From positions 186,001-250,000 of the forward strand of contig NZ_CVRB01000003.1 of assembly GCF_001048695.1 (NCBI RefSeq): 64,000 nucleotides of DNA. Reading direction: 5' to 3'. The position numbers and the translations under genes were made by a program. Shown piece after piece: positions 41,899 through 51,091 of the stretch. Source of the stretch: Neobacillus massiliamazoniensis (GTDB lineage Bacteria; Bacillota; Bacilli; Bacillales; Cytobacillaceae). How positions within the stretch are numbered: position 1 is the stretch's first letter; the number at the start of each line of letters is the position of its first letter. Under the pieces are notes generated by a model. It saw nothing but the letters and a program-made list of their open reading frames with translations, was not told the DNA's origin and did not search any database.

Positions 41899-42216
41899 AT
41901 GCTTCAAAATGAGCTATATGGGTTGGGAATCGACCCTTACCAAGTTGGTGAGTTAGTCCCTATGGATCCTCAGAGCGAGGATCTTCGCATGATGGGTATG
42001 CGTTGTGGCGGTTGTGGCGGCTTTCGTTGCGGCGGTTGTGGTGGCTTTCGTTGCGGCGGTTGTGGCGGCTTTCGTTGCGGCGGTTGTGGCGGCTTTCGTT
42101 GCGGCGGCTGTGGTGGTTTTCGTTGTGGTGGTTTTGGCTGCTTTGGTTTTAGCTGTTTCGGTTTCGGTTTCGGTCTTAGCTGCTTCGGCTTCGGTAGCTG
42201 CTTCGGTTTTATTTAA
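41899..42216 (+). CDS. TOMM bacteriocin precursor 2 (heterocycloanthracin/sonorensin family)
   Basis: A 105-residue precursor from ATG 41899, with the same GAGGAGGAG site as precursor 1. Leader MLQNELYGLGIDPYQVGELV, then PMDPQSEDLRMMG, nearly identical to copy 1. The core differs: five perfect protein repeats RCGGCGGF encoded by 24-bp DNA units (42001-42120), followed by a Phe/Gly/Cys-rich tail (FGCFGFSCFGFGFGLSCFGF). About 15 cysteines. It should be recognised by the same enzymes but give a product of different pattern. Confidence 0.92.
   Translation: MLQNELYGLGIDPYQVGELVPMDPQSEDLRMMGMRCGGCGGFRCGGCGGFRCGGCGGFRCGGCGGFRCGGCGGFRCGGFGCFGFSCFGFGFGLSCFGFGSCFGFI
42001..42120 (+). repeat. Five 24-bp tandem repeats inside precursor 2
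   Basis: Units start at 42001, 42025, 42049, 42073 and 42097 and encode RCGGCGGF, with only third-position differences. Likely prone to slippage, changing the number of heterocycles. Confidence 0.9.
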
Positions 42217-42283
42217 TTGTTTTGGCAGTTTTAGCCGTTTGGGTGCTGGTAATTTCCAAAAGAAAAAATTAATTTTATGAAAC

Positions 42284-42322
42284 GAAAATGCCCTTGCGTG
42301 ATCTATCGCAGGGGCACTTCAT
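42284..42322 (+). terminator. Hairpin after precursor 2
   Basis: AAATGCCCTTGCG pairs with CGCAGGGGCACTT; weak U-tail, so readthrough into the biosynthetic genes is likely. Confidence 0.6.
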
Positions 42323-42403
42323 TACTGGTTATCATATTGGACAAAAAATCGTACATAAACTGATAGTGCATAATTAGTACGATTATGAATAAGGAGGAGC
42401 TGA

Positions 42404-44353
42404 ATGACAAAACTGAACTCGTCCTCACGTCTGAAGGTCAAAAGGGATACATTTTTTCTTCCGGATCCAAATGGTGGTGTGTATTTTAGAAACAACTCAA
42501 GCTCATTCCGAATGGAAGGTAATACAATCTATCAGTGGATTGAAAAATTGATCCCAATGTTCAATGGGGAGCATACATTGGGAGAATTGACAACGGGATT
42601 AACTACTCCGTATCGGGACAGAGTGTACGAAATTGTAGAAACGTTGTACGAGAACCATTTTATTCGAGATATAAGCAAAGAGGCTCCACATCAATTAAAT
42701 CGAATCGTTCTTGAAAAGTATGCTTCACAAATCGAATTTTTAGAGAATTTTATGGAATCTGGTGCGTACCATTTTCAAGAATACCGTCAGGCTAAAGTTC
42801 TGGCTGTGGGCTCTGGCCCCTTTATGGTTTCATTGGTTTCCGCGTTAATCGAATCAGGTCTACCCAATTTAAATGTCTTGGTCACAGATTCCATTCCTAC
42901 CAATCGGCAGAGGTTAAATGAACTGATGCAAAATGCCCGAAAAACCGATCCCGAAGTCGAGATAAAGGAAGTACCCTTTCATAAAGACGCCGGGAGTAGT
43001 TTCTGGAGAGAAACAGTTCAGCCCTACGATTGGATTCTATATGTCTCGCAGGATGGCAATGTAAATGAGTTAAGGGATCTTAATCTGGTTTGCAAAGAAG
43101 AAAAGAAGGCATTTATGCCCGCCATCTATTTAGAACAGGTGGGGTTATCTGGTCCATTTGATCATCCGGATTCAGAGGGATGCTGGGAGTCGGCATGGCG
43201 CCGAATCCATCAATCTGCACTAGAAAAAGATCGGCCGCCTCATTCCTTCTCTTCAACAGCGGGATCTATTCTGGCGAATGTTTCCGTATTCGAATTTTTC
43301 AAAAAGGCTACAGGGATTGCAGATTCCAATGAGAGCCATCAAATTTACCTGCTTGATCTTGAAACCCTCGAAGGAGACTGGCTTTACTTCATCCCACATC
43401 CATTGATTACGTCAAAACGTACCCCGAGACAGGTGGAAGATTTTGATGTGGGGCTCAGACAGGAAACAGACAGAAATGAACCATCGAGTAACCTTCTCGC
43501 ATATTTTAGTGGATTAACTTCAGAAGAAATCGGAATTTTCCATACCTGGGAAGAACGAGATTTAACCCAACTTCCACTTGCACAGTGCTATGTTCAAGCG
43601 GTTAACCCTTTGTCAGAGGGGCCGGTAGAGCTGCTTCCAGAAGCTGTCTGTGCGGGACTAACACATGAGGAAGCAAAAAGGGAGGCCGGGCTGACAGGGT
43701 TAGAAATGTATGTGTCACAAATGATAGATTCTCACGATTTAGGATTAAAGCATCAGAAAAATAAGGTGGGTGCAATTATACCAGAGGGTTTTATTGGTAT
43801 CGGTGCAGGAGAAACAATCGCAGAGGCTGCTTGTAGAGGACTTCAAGTGTATCTAGATGAAGAACTGAAAAAAACACACCCAAATGCGGTTTATCGTTTT
43901 AAGCTGGGAGCCCTCGAAGATAAGCAATGCAGATTTTATTTTAATGCCCTGACTACCTTGAATGGTGCGCCGACAATTGGTTTAAAAGAGGATGTACTAG
44001 GCTTCCCTGTAGTATGGGTAAGGTCGAATAGCCGTTGGTACACCAGGGCAGGTTTAAATACAACATTGGCATTACGAAATGCATTGCAACAAGCGCTTTT
44101 GGATGCTCAAAACCAGGTGAATACCGCAGTAAGGCAAGAGCAGGAGTCAACGGTTTTTCTGGAAAAAAATGAAGCCAAACTCGATATCCCATCTTGTGAT
44201 GAAATAACGTCTCAGGAGCTATTACAATCGTCCATTCAGGTATTGAACCGGAACCATATACGGCTAGTAGTCTATGACCTTGCATTCGAGCCTTTTTTAA
44301 AACAAGAGCTGGCAGGGGTGTTTGGTGTTCAGGTACAAGAGGGGGGATCCTAA
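42404..44353 (+). CDS. Thiazole-containing bacteriocin maturation protein (ocin-ThiF-like)
   Basis: A 649-residue protein, ATG 42404 behind AAGGAGGAG. N-terminal part (about 1-110) is a small helical/winged domain like the RiPP precursor-recognition element region (LPDPNGGVYFRNNSSSFRME). Residues about 120-330 form a ThiF/E1-like Rossmann domain (KVLAVGSGPFMVSLVSALIE). It corresponds to the F protein of heterocycloanthracin loci, which binds the leader peptide and delivers it to the YcaO enzyme. The rest is a family-specific domain (SGLTSEEIGIFHTWEERDL). Its stop overlaps the next start (TAATG), so translation is coupled. Confidence 0.85.
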   Translation: MTKLNSSSRLKVKRDTFFLPDPNGGVYFRNNSSSFRMEGNTIYQWIEKLIPMFNGEHTLGELTTGLTTPYRDRVYEIVETLYENHFIRDISKEAPHQLNRIVLEKYASQIEFLENFMESGAYHFQEYRQAKVLAVGSGPFMVSLVSALIESGLPNLNVLVTDSIPTNRQRLNELMQNARKTDPEVEIKEVPFHKDAGSSFWRETVQPYDWILYVSQDGNVNELRDLNLVCKEEKKAFMPAIYLEQVGLSGPFDHPDSEGCWESAWRRIHQSALEKDRPPHSFSSTAGSILANVSVFEFFKKATGIADSNESHQIYLLDLETLEGDWLYFIPHPLITSKRTPRQVEDFDVGLRQETDRNEPSSNLLAYFSGLTSEEIGIFHTWEERDLTQLPLAQCYVQAVNPLSEGPVELLPEAVCAGLTHEEAKREAGLTGLEMYVSQMIDSHDLGLKHQKNKVGAIIPEGFIGIGAGETIAEAACRGLQVYLDEELKKTHPNAVYRFKLGALEDKQCRFYFNALTTLNGAPTIGLKEDVLGFPVVWVRSNSRWYTRAGLNTTLALRNALQQALLDAQNQVNTAVRQEQESTVFLEKNEAKLDIPSCDEITSQELLQSSIQVLNRNHIRLVVYDLAFEPFLKQELAGVFGVQVQEGGS

Positions 44354-46293
44354 TGGCTGCTCATATATTAATAGATGGTGAGGGTTTATTAGCGGATTAT
44401 GTCTATGATCAATTGTCCCCCAACTATCTTGTAAGGCGCCAAAGCATTCTTGAAGAGGTACCCGAAAATACGCAATTAGCTCTTGTCCTTCACGATACGT
44501 GGAATCCATTCATTCATCAAAAAGCGGAAGAGAGGTTCAGGGCTTTAGGTATTCCGTGGCTTCGAGGTTTCGTTTCGTTTGGTGAGGGAATCATTGGTCC
44601 ATTGGTACGCCCTGATATACCGGGATGTTCTAACTGTGCTGACATCAGGCTTATGTTAGCTGGACCTGATCGCCAAGAAATGTGGGGGCTTCGTGTGAAA
44701 ACGGCTGCAGGAGAACGATTACTGCGTGATGCATGGGCATCACGAACGGGACTATCGCAAATGGCAATCTTGATCAGTAACGAAGTGCAGAGGGTTCTTC
44801 AAGGAGAAAGCAGCTGTTTAGAAGAACGGGTGTTCATTACGAATCTGAGAACGTTAACAATCTCTAGCCACTTTTTCTTGCCAGATCCGTTGTGCCCTAT
44901 GTGTAGTCCATTACCTAAAGACACATCTGAATTAGCGCAAATTAGGTTAGAATCTAGTCCTAAATTGAATCCTACTGGTTACCGCTGTCGTTCGATGGAT
45001 GAATTAAAAAACGTGCTAGTCAAAGATTATCTTGATTATCGTACTGGGGTCATGAATGGGAAAATGCAGGATTTCAGGCTGCCGTTTGCTGATGTTTTAG
45101 TGAACATGCCGTTGTTTGATGGGGACGAGGGAGTAGCAGGGAGGACAAATTCTTATGAAATGAGTGAGCTAACTGCCATTTTGGAAGGTTTGGAAAGATA
45201 TTGTGGGATCGAACCTCGCGGAAAAAAGAGGGTAGTTCGTGACAGTTATCACAATTTGGCGGATAAAGCACTAAATCCTGCAAAGGTAGGTTTACATGAG
45301 AAGGAACAATATGCAAAACTCGATTTTCCGTTTAAACCCTTTCATCCTGATAAACCAATGAATTGGGTCTGGGGATATTCATTTTTACAAGAACGTCCTA
45401 TTCTGGTTCCAGAGTTACTTTCCTATTACAGTTTGGGTAATGGAGAAGGCTTTGTTTATGAAACCTCCAACGGCTGTGCGTTAGGGGGAAGTTTAGAGGA
45501 GGCCATTTTCCATGCGATTATGGAGGTTGTCGAGAGAGATTCATTCTTATTAACTTGGTATGCAAAGCTTCCCCTTCCTCGTCTTGACCTTAGTTCTGCT
45601 AACGATAAAGAATTACAGATGATGGTCAGCCGTATACGTGAGGTGGTTGGTTATGACCTGCATTTTTACAATTCGATGATGGAACATGAGATTCCAAGCG
45701 TTTGGGCAGTGGCAAAAAACAGAAGATCCAAGGGTACTAACCTCATTTGTGCAGCGGCAGCGAATCTAGATCCTATAAAGGCAGTGAAAAGTGCGATTTT
45801 CGAGCTTGCAGGAATGATGATTAGGCATGACGAAATATTGGAGAAAAATCGACAGAAATATGAAGAGATGTTACAGGATCCGTTTGCAGTACGTACCATG
45901 GTTGACCATGGCATGCTCTATGGACTAAGAGAAGCAGAGGAACGTCTTAATTTTTTAATGGATGAAAATCGTCCTTTACGAACGTTTGAACAGGAATTTA
46001 AATGCCCACCGGTGAATACCGATTTGAAGGATGATCTTCAGGATATTCTTGATAGGTTCCGCCGGTTAGACCTGGAGGTTATTGTGGTTGACCAAACGTC
46101 ACCGATAACCAAACGAAACGGCTTATTCTGTGTAAAGGTATTGATTCCTGGAATGTTACCAATGACATTTGGGCATCATCTTACCCGTATAAAAGGACTT
46201 GATCGTGTACTCAACGTACCAGTGAAACTTGGGTTTTATAAGCAGCCATTAACATATGAACAACTTAATCCCTATCCCCATCCTTTTCCATAA
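44353..46293 (+). CDS. Fused E1-like/YcaO azoline cyclodehydratase (TOMM C-D protein)
   Basis: A 646-residue fusion. The N-terminal third is an E1-like C domain with a structural zinc site of two Cys pairs (CSNC near 95, CPMC near 182). The YcaO domain (about 230-646) uses ATP to cyclodehydrate Cys/Ser/Thr to azolines: TNSYEMSELTAILEGLERYC, SNGCALGGSLEEAIFHAIME, VVERDSFLLTWY carry nucleotide and magnesium ligands. It ends in PYPHPFP, the PxPxP tail typical of active YcaO cyclodehydratases. Coupled to the ThiF-like gene by TAATG overlap and followed 24 bases later by the dehydrogenase. Confidence 0.9.
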   Translation: MAAHILIDGEGLLADYVYDQLSPNYLVRRQSILEEVPENTQLALVLHDTWNPFIHQKAEERFRALGIPWLRGFVSFGEGIIGPLVRPDIPGCSNCADIRLMLAGPDRQEMWGLRVKTAAGERLLRDAWASRTGLSQMAILISNEVQRVLQGESSCLEERVFITNLRTLTISSHFFLPDPLCPMCSPLPKDTSELAQIRLESSPKLNPTGYRCRSMDELKNVLVKDYLDYRTGVMNGKMQDFRLPFADVLVNMPLFDGDEGVAGRTNSYEMSELTAILEGLERYCGIEPRGKKRVVRDSYHNLADKALNPAKVGLHEKEQYAKLDFPFKPFHPDKPMNWVWGYSFLQERPILVPELLSYYSLGNGEGFVYETSNGCALGGSLEEAIFHAIMEVVERDSFLLTWYAKLPLPRLDLSSANDKELQMMVSRIREVVGYDLHFYNSMMEHEIPSVWAVAKNRRSKGTNLICAAAANLDPIKAVKSAIFELAGMMIRHDEILEKNRQKYEEMLQDPFAVRTMVDHGMLYGLREAEERLNFLMDENRPLRTFEQEFKCPPVNTDLKDDLQDILDRFRRLDLEVIVVDQTSPITKRNGLFCVKVLIPGMLPMTFGHHLTRIKGLDRVLNVPVKLGFYKQPLTYEQLNPYPHPFP

Positions 46294-46316
46294 CTGAAGT
46301 GTAGGAGGGTACCAGG

Positions 46317-47894
46317 TTGGAACTAGATACATTTCTTTACAATCTGCATTTTGACACAGATAAAATCGGTCCGCCGGATTGGCAACCGGATTGGGAAGAC
46401 GCACCACTTCCCTATAAACTCTACCGTGGCTTACCAGAAATTCCATTAACCGCAGATGTACCGTTAACTCTCAAGGAGCGAGAAGCTGATGCAATACCCA
46501 ACCTGGAGGAGTTGGGTCATTACTTATGGTATGTGTACGGACTAACTAGATACGCTCAATCTCCTTTCATTGAGGGCACCGATGAAAAAGCTGAAGTGAG
46601 CTACGCCCAGTTGTTACGAAGATTTGTTCCTTCTGGAGGGGCGTTATATCCAAATGAATTATATGTGTATGTAAAGTTGGAGGACGTACCAAAGGGAATT
46701 TACCACTACGATGTTGCACACCATCGCCTTTTATTGCTGCGAGAAGGAAATTACGATTCCTACTTATCCAGAAGTCTTGGAAATCGTTATAATCTTTCAG
46801 ACTGTTTTTGCGTTGTTTTTGTATCGACTGTTTTTTGGAAAAATTTTTATAAATACAATAATTTTTCCTACAGGCTACAAGGGTTAGATGCAGGTGTGCT
46901 AATTGGGCAATCGTTGGAAGTGGCCAATCGGATAGGGTTCTCATCACGGGTATGTTACCAATTTCTTGATCGTTCTATCAATCATTTGCTTGCGCTAGAC
47001 CAACAGGACGAAAGTGTATATGCTGTGATCCCATTATCTATTTATCCAACTATTTCTAATGTTGACCAATTTAAAGAAAATATTTCTGCAACGGAATTGT
47101 CCCGTGAGGTTCCATTCCTCAAGCATGAAACATATAACCGTTCAAAAAGAGTCATTGATTACCCGGTGCTGAAAGAGATGAATGAAGCCTCGATGTTGGA
47201 AACAACACAAGCATTTGTGAACATAAAAAAAGATGAGTGTCTTAACAATTCCTTAGGTACGGAGTTGATCATGTTGCCATTTACGGAGGCAATTTCGTAC
47301 GATCTATCATCCGTTTGCAGGGAGCGGCACTCTCCTGATATTGATTTTATGATGGGGAAAGTCAGTCTAACAAAAATATCCACTTTGTTAAAAGAGACTT
47401 TTTCATTATCGTATCAAAAAGACCTTGACAACTTACATGGGAATGCTGAGACTGGTTTAAATTTGTATGGCAGTTTTTATAACGTGGAGGGTGTTCAAGA
47501 TGGTGCTTACGCCTATGACAAAAGCGCTCATGCACTTCGGAGAATATCTAATGGGGATTTCCGGGAGTATATGCAATATAGTTTAACAATGCCCAATCTA
47601 AATCTGTTTCAGGTTCCGCTCTGCCTGCATGTTGTTGGAGACAAGGACCACCTCAAAAAGGAACTGGGCTATAGAGGATACCGAATTCAACAGATGGAAG
47701 CGGGTATACTCGTGCAAAGGCTGCTCTTGATAGCTTGTGCCCTAGAGATGGGGGGGCACCCACTATTAGGATTCGACTCGAACCAAAGTGATGAACTTTA
47801 CAGAGTCAATTCGAAAGAAAAAACATGCCTGATACTAATCCCTGTCGGTCCATACCGTCCCCGCGCCTGGTTAAAAGGAAATTTGAATAGCTAA
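46317..47894 (+). CDS. SagB-type azoline dehydrogenase (TOMM B protein), duplicated domain
   Basis: A 525-residue FMN-dependent dehydrogenase that oxidises azolines to thiazoles/oxazoles. TTG 46317 with GTAGGAGGG upstream. Two nitroreductase-fold units: the first (about 60-245) has RFVPSGGALYPNELYVYV and LQGLDAGVLIGQSLEVANRI, the FMN-binding signatures of SagB/ThcOx. The second (about 300-515) is more diverged (GYRGYRIQQMEAGILVQRLL) and lacks the SGGxxP segment, so it may be structural. Third gene of the TOMM operon; a terminator lies 150 bases downstream. Confidence 0.88.
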   Translation: MELDTFLYNLHFDTDKIGPPDWQPDWEDAPLPYKLYRGLPEIPLTADVPLTLKEREADAIPNLEELGHYLWYVYGLTRYAQSPFIEGTDEKAEVSYAQLLRRFVPSGGALYPNELYVYVKLEDVPKGIYHYDVAHHRLLLLREGNYDSYLSRSLGNRYNLSDCFCVVFVSTVFWKNFYKYNNFSYRLQGLDAGVLIGQSLEVANRIGFSSRVCYQFLDRSINHLLALDQQDESVYAVIPLSIYPTISNVDQFKENISATELSREVPFLKHETYNRSKRVIDYPVLKEMNEASMLETTQAFVNIKKDECLNNSLGTELIMLPFTEAISYDLSSVCRERHSPDIDFMMGKVSLTKISTLLKETFSLSYQKDLDNLHGNAETGLNLYGSFYNVEGVQDGAYAYDKSAHALRRISNGDFREYMQYSLTMPNLNLFQVPLCLHVVGDKDHLKKELGYRGYRIQQMEAGILVQRLLLIACALEMGGHPLLGFDSNQSDELYRVNSKEKTCLILIPVGPYRPRAWLKGNLNS

Positions 47895-48039
47895 AGATAG
47901 ACAAGAGTAAAGAAGCATTTTGGAATTGATGGAAGTGAATTTGGAGAGACTTCAAGGATTGGACTGGTGAAAAAAGAGAATGATCCATTTCCTGGTAACG
48001 AGTTCTCTTTAAGGGTGAAAAACGGCAAATCGCAAAGCA

Positions 48040-48081
48040 AATAGGGTACGAAATCGCATAGATTTTCTACCCTATTTTTTA
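48040..48081 (+). terminator. Terminator of the TOMM operon
   Basis: AATAGGGTA pairs with TACCCTATT, then T6. Confidence 0.75.
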
Positions 48082-48163
48082 TTGTTAAAGTGTTAGTTAT
48101 ATTTACTAGTTTCTTTGACATTTTAAAAAATACTATCCAGCGGTCATAGTTTAATATTAAAAA

Positions 48164-48207
48164 GGATGCCCCTCTTTAACTATTTAAAGGGGGCATTCGT
48201 TTGTTTT
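48164..48207 (+). terminator. Second hairpin before the PNGase-like gene
   Basis: ATGCCCCTCTTTAA pairs with TTTAAAGGGGGCAT; T-rich downstream. Confidence 0.65.
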
Positions 48208-48311
48208 AGGGGTTACTTATGAATCATTAGAAAATGAGTCAAAAGTCGGAAGGTGGTTTTTTTTATTAGGTAGAATTTTCATAACATTCAAATAAATAAG
48301 GGGGTTTTTTT

Positions 48312-50015
48312 ATGAAGAAAAAAGGACTGAAGCTGGCATGTACAGGCTTAGCGCTTGTCTTGTTGACGTTGGGAAGCACCCAATCCATCTTCGCTGACAA
48401 GCAGGCCGCACAGAAGAAACCGGTTGTTGGAACATTAACTGTTGCAAATAAGGAGCAATTCAACAAAACGGATAATCCCATTTCAATTGGTGTTCCCCTT
48501 TCTATTCCTTCAACAACACCAACCATTGTAAAAGTGCTGGATAAGCAGAAATTCGGAAATGCGGTGCCATCGGTAAAAAGTGAGGTCGATCTGCCGTCCG
48601 GAAAATGGGGGAAAGTATTGTTAACTATTACAGGGGCTCAGCAAGGAAGACAATATGACCGCCTTTTCCAAATTTGGGCCGGCAGCTCCCAACTATTTGT
48701 AGGGGTTACACCTGAACCGACAAAAGACGGAATTGAATGGAAGATTCAAAAGGATGTTACGGAATATCTCCCCATCCTCCAAGGGAAACAAGTGCTGACA
48801 ACAAAGCTTGAAAACTATGTAAATAGCACTTATACAGGTGTACCGGAGATGTCCGTGCAGCTTGAATTTTACCCCGAGGAAAAGGGCAACAAGGAAAAAG
48901 ATGATGATCCTTTAAAAATCAAAACACCTGAAAAAATTGTCTCTATCACCAAGGATGCGTCCCCTTTTTATTTGTATGATAAAAATCCATCCATGGATGT
49001 TCCGCTTGATTTACCGAACGACTTGATTGGAGCATATCTAGACCTTTATGTGGTTCCACAAAATGATGATGAATTTTGGTGGTCATTGCAGCCGGCATTC
49101 CGTGAGATAGAGGTTTATGTTGACGGGCAGCCCGCCGGGGCAATATGGCCGGATCCTACCTTATTTACGGGCGGTGTGAATCCATATTTATGGCGTCCGA
49201 TACAGGGTATTAATACGCTGGACATGCCGTCTTACCGCGTTAATTTAACGCCATTTGCAGGACTATTAGGGGGCAAACATACATTAAGTCTGAAAGTCGG
49301 TCAGCATATTAATTATTGGCTCTTGAGCGGTTCCTTATTTTTATACGAAAATGACGGGAAACCAACAACAGGGAAAATTGTAAAAAATACTTTATCATTC
49401 CCAACCAATTCCGATAAAACGAAAGATGATTTGTTTGGAAATGACAATAATTTGTTCGGAGAAAATGCTAACCAAAGCTATGAAATCGAGGGGACTATTG
49501 AGTCCAAAGGGGAAAGTTATACTTCTCGCATCCAAATGAACCGGAATCTGACCAGTGATCAAACGAATTATAATGAAGGCGGCGTTCAGCTCGTTCATAA
49601 TGCACAGGTTGTTACTTCAGATGAATCGTTTTCGAAGCGGGGCCAAAGGGCAGCAACTAAGCATACTGAAACGGTTTATACCCTTGATTGCGGTTCAGGC
49701 TATATGACTCCAACTAATGGAACATCAGGATTCTTGCTGCCGTCAAATTTAATTCAATCCTTGCATGTTTACAATGTGCTTGATGGTCCTGCCATGAAGG
49801 CACCTTATGAAAGCACACTGTATTTAAATACACAAGGTTATGCCACTCTCAATCGCGCAAGTAAAGATACAGCGCAAGGTGCCACAACCGCAACGGTTGA
49901 TTTTAAAGATTCAATGGAACACTCTTATCATCAAGTGTTAATGTCCCATGGAGGGCAAGTGACTTACAATTTAGAGCTTGGGTCATTAGCTAAAAAGGGG
50001 AAAGGAAATAAATAG
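48312..50015 (+). CDS. Secreted peptide N-glycanase A-like protein
   Basis: A 567-residue secreted protein, ATG 48312 behind AGGGGG. Signal peptide: KKK, hydrophobic core (LACTGLALVLLTLGSTQSIF), cleavage probably after IFA at about residue 28. Residues about 75-330 resemble the N-terminal domain of peptide-N4-(N-acetyl-glucosaminyl)asparagine amidase A: TITGAQQGRQYDRLFQIWAG, then PEPTKDGIEWKIQKDVTEY, YTGVPEMSVQLEFYP, and IEVYVDGQPAGAIWPDPTLF. Such enzymes strip N-glycans from glycoproteins, mostly in plants and fungi. It has its own transcription unit right after the TOMM operon. Catalytic activity cannot be judged by eye. Confidence 0.75.
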   Translation: MKKKGLKLACTGLALVLLTLGSTQSIFADKQAAQKKPVVGTLTVANKEQFNKTDNPISIGVPLSIPSTTPTIVKVLDKQKFGNAVPSVKSEVDLPSGKWGKVLLTITGAQQGRQYDRLFQIWAGSSQLFVGVTPEPTKDGIEWKIQKDVTEYLPILQGKQVLTTKLENYVNSTYTGVPEMSVQLEFYPEEKGNKEKDDDPLKIKTPEKIVSITKDASPFYLYDKNPSMDVPLDLPNDLIGAYLDLYVVPQNDDEFWWSLQPAFREIEVYVDGQPAGAIWPDPTLFTGGVNPYLWRPIQGINTLDMPSYRVNLTPFAGLLGGKHTLSLKVGQHINYWLLSGSLFLYENDGKPTTGKIVKNTLSFPTNSDKTKDDLFGNDNNLFGENANQSYEIEGTIESKGESYTSRIQMNRNLTSDQTNYNEGGVQLVHNAQVVTSDESFSKRGQRAATKHTETVYTLDCGSGYMTPTNGTSGFLLPSNLIQSLHVYNVLDGPAMKAPYESTLYLNTQGYATLNRASKDTAQGATTATVDFKDSMEHSYHQVLMSHGGQVTYNLELGSLAKKGKGNK

Positions 50016-50025
50016 TCGTTTTTAA

Positions 50026-50062
50026 TGGCCCATCCTAAACAGGAAGGGCCCTTATTTTTTTG
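50026..50062 (+). terminator. Terminator after the PNGase-like gene
   Basis: GGCCCATCCT pairs with AGGAAGGGCC, then TTATTTTTTT. Confidence 0.8.
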
Positions 50063-50197
50063 CCTTCCTTTTCAGTATCTATGATAACTTACACGTCGGC
50101 CCGCTACGACCAAAATTACATTGATAAGAGTTCTAAACAAGCTCAAAAACGAATAAATTTTTTGAGACATCAATGTACATCAAGGAGGGATTTATTT

Positions 50198-50602
50198 ATG
50201 TCAATAGAATCTCAATTTGTTGAGGCGTTAAGTGGTTTACTATATGCCTCTGCTACAGCTGGGATTGCTGTGATCACACCAAAAATAAAGGACTTTGTGA
50301 AAGCACATACCAAGGAAAAAACGGCAACTGTAGCCTTTAATGCTTTAGATGGTTTAGCCAAAATTGCGCAGTCGGTTGTAACTGATTTTAATCAACGAAT
50401 TGTGGCCGATGCTAAAGCAAATAAGGCAATGCATGCTTGGACACCAGAATTAGCTAAACAAATAAAAAAGGATGCTGTGGCAGCTGTTCTATCTCAGGGA
50501 TCCTGCTTTATTAAGCTCTTCGATAAAACGTCAGAAGAAATTAAACCGTTAATTTCAGTATTAATAGAACAAGCTGTTTCTAAAAGTAAGATTCTAACTT
50601 AA
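50198..50602 (+). CDS. Holin-like (phage LLH-type) small protein
   Basis: A 134-residue protein from ATG 50198 with AAGGAGGG upstream; the longer frame from 50060 lacks a ribosome site. One N-terminal membrane helix (about 8-26, LSGLLYASATAGIAVITPKI) followed by an amphipathic, Lys/Ala-rich helical domain (FVKAHTKEKTATVAFNALDG). This layout resembles LLH-family phage holins, which also occur as isolated genes in Bacillus. No lysin is adjacent, so a lysis role is unproven. Confidence 0.6.
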   Translation: MSIESQFVEALSGLLYASATAGIAVITPKIKDFVKAHTKEKTATVAFNALDGLAKIAQSVVTDFNQRIVADAKANKAMHAWTPELAKQIKKDAVAAVLSQGSCFIKLFDKTSEEIKPLISVLIEQAVSKSKILT

Positions 50603-50740
50603 AAGAATTTAATGTATGAATTCTGAATTTGAAGATGAGATTGACGAGGAAAAATAAACAAAAATTTCCAATACTAGCTAATAAAAAACTTATTAGTTAT
50701 TCAATTAAAGTGCGCTTTTCTGGAGTAAGATAATTATTTA

Positions 50741-50778
50741 TGGGCTGATCGGTTTTTACCGATCAGTCTATTTTTTTC
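50741..50778 (+). terminator. Terminator
   Basis: GGCTGATCGG pairs with CCGATCAGTC, then ATTTTTTT. The 50603-50740 stretch holds only a 13-codon acidic frame (MNSEFEDEIDEEK). Confidence 0.75.
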
Positions 50779-50967
50779 TCATAGGGTACACCCTATTGAG
50801 AGGACTGGAACTTATTAAAATTTAAAGGCTCTGAAATATCTTGAATACATTATCAAAACTGTTTAAATGGTACTTACTTCCAGAGCGGCCCTTCATTTCT
50901 CGAATCGTTTCCTTACCCCATAACAAGATTTTGTTATAAATTGTGCAACATTCCCAAAACAGCATTT

Positions 50968-50988
50968 TGTTTACTATTATGGTAAACA
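50968..50988. promoter_or_regulatory. Inverted repeat upstream of the hutH promoter
   Basis: TGTTTAC-N7-GTAAACA (50968-50988), a perfect 7-bp dyad about 30 bases before the CodY-like box. Possible operator. Confidence 0.5.
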
Positions 50989-50998
50989 TTATAATGTA

Positions 50999-51013
50999 AA
51001 AATTCAGAAAATT
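50999..51013. promoter_or_regulatory. CodY-like box
   Basis: AAAATTCAGAAAATT matches 13 of 15 positions of the CodY consensus AATTTTCWGAAAATT and ends 3 bases before the -35. The Bacillus hut operon is a known CodY target, so the placement makes biological sense. Confidence 0.6.
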
Positions 51014-51016
51014 AAA

Positions 51017-51045
51017 TTGACAGATGGTGTAGCATCACATAGAAT
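51017..51045 (+). promoter_or_regulatory. Sigma-A promoter of the hutH unit
   Basis: TTGACA (51017-51022), 17-base spacer, TAGAAT (51040-51045). Confidence 0.8.
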
Positions 51046-51091
51046 AATGATGATAGAAATTTCAAAAAAGTAAGATAGGAGCTGATTAATC

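Noticed and set aside
40976..42216. Cys/Gly repeats considered as metallothionein or spore coat protein
   Set aside because: The leader GIDPYQVG-LVPMDPQ and the adjacent ThiF/YcaO/SagB genes identify TOMM precursors.
50198..50602. Holin-like gene as part of a prophage
   Set aside because: No other phage structural, lysin or replication gene lies within 10 kb, so an isolated gene is the simpler reading.
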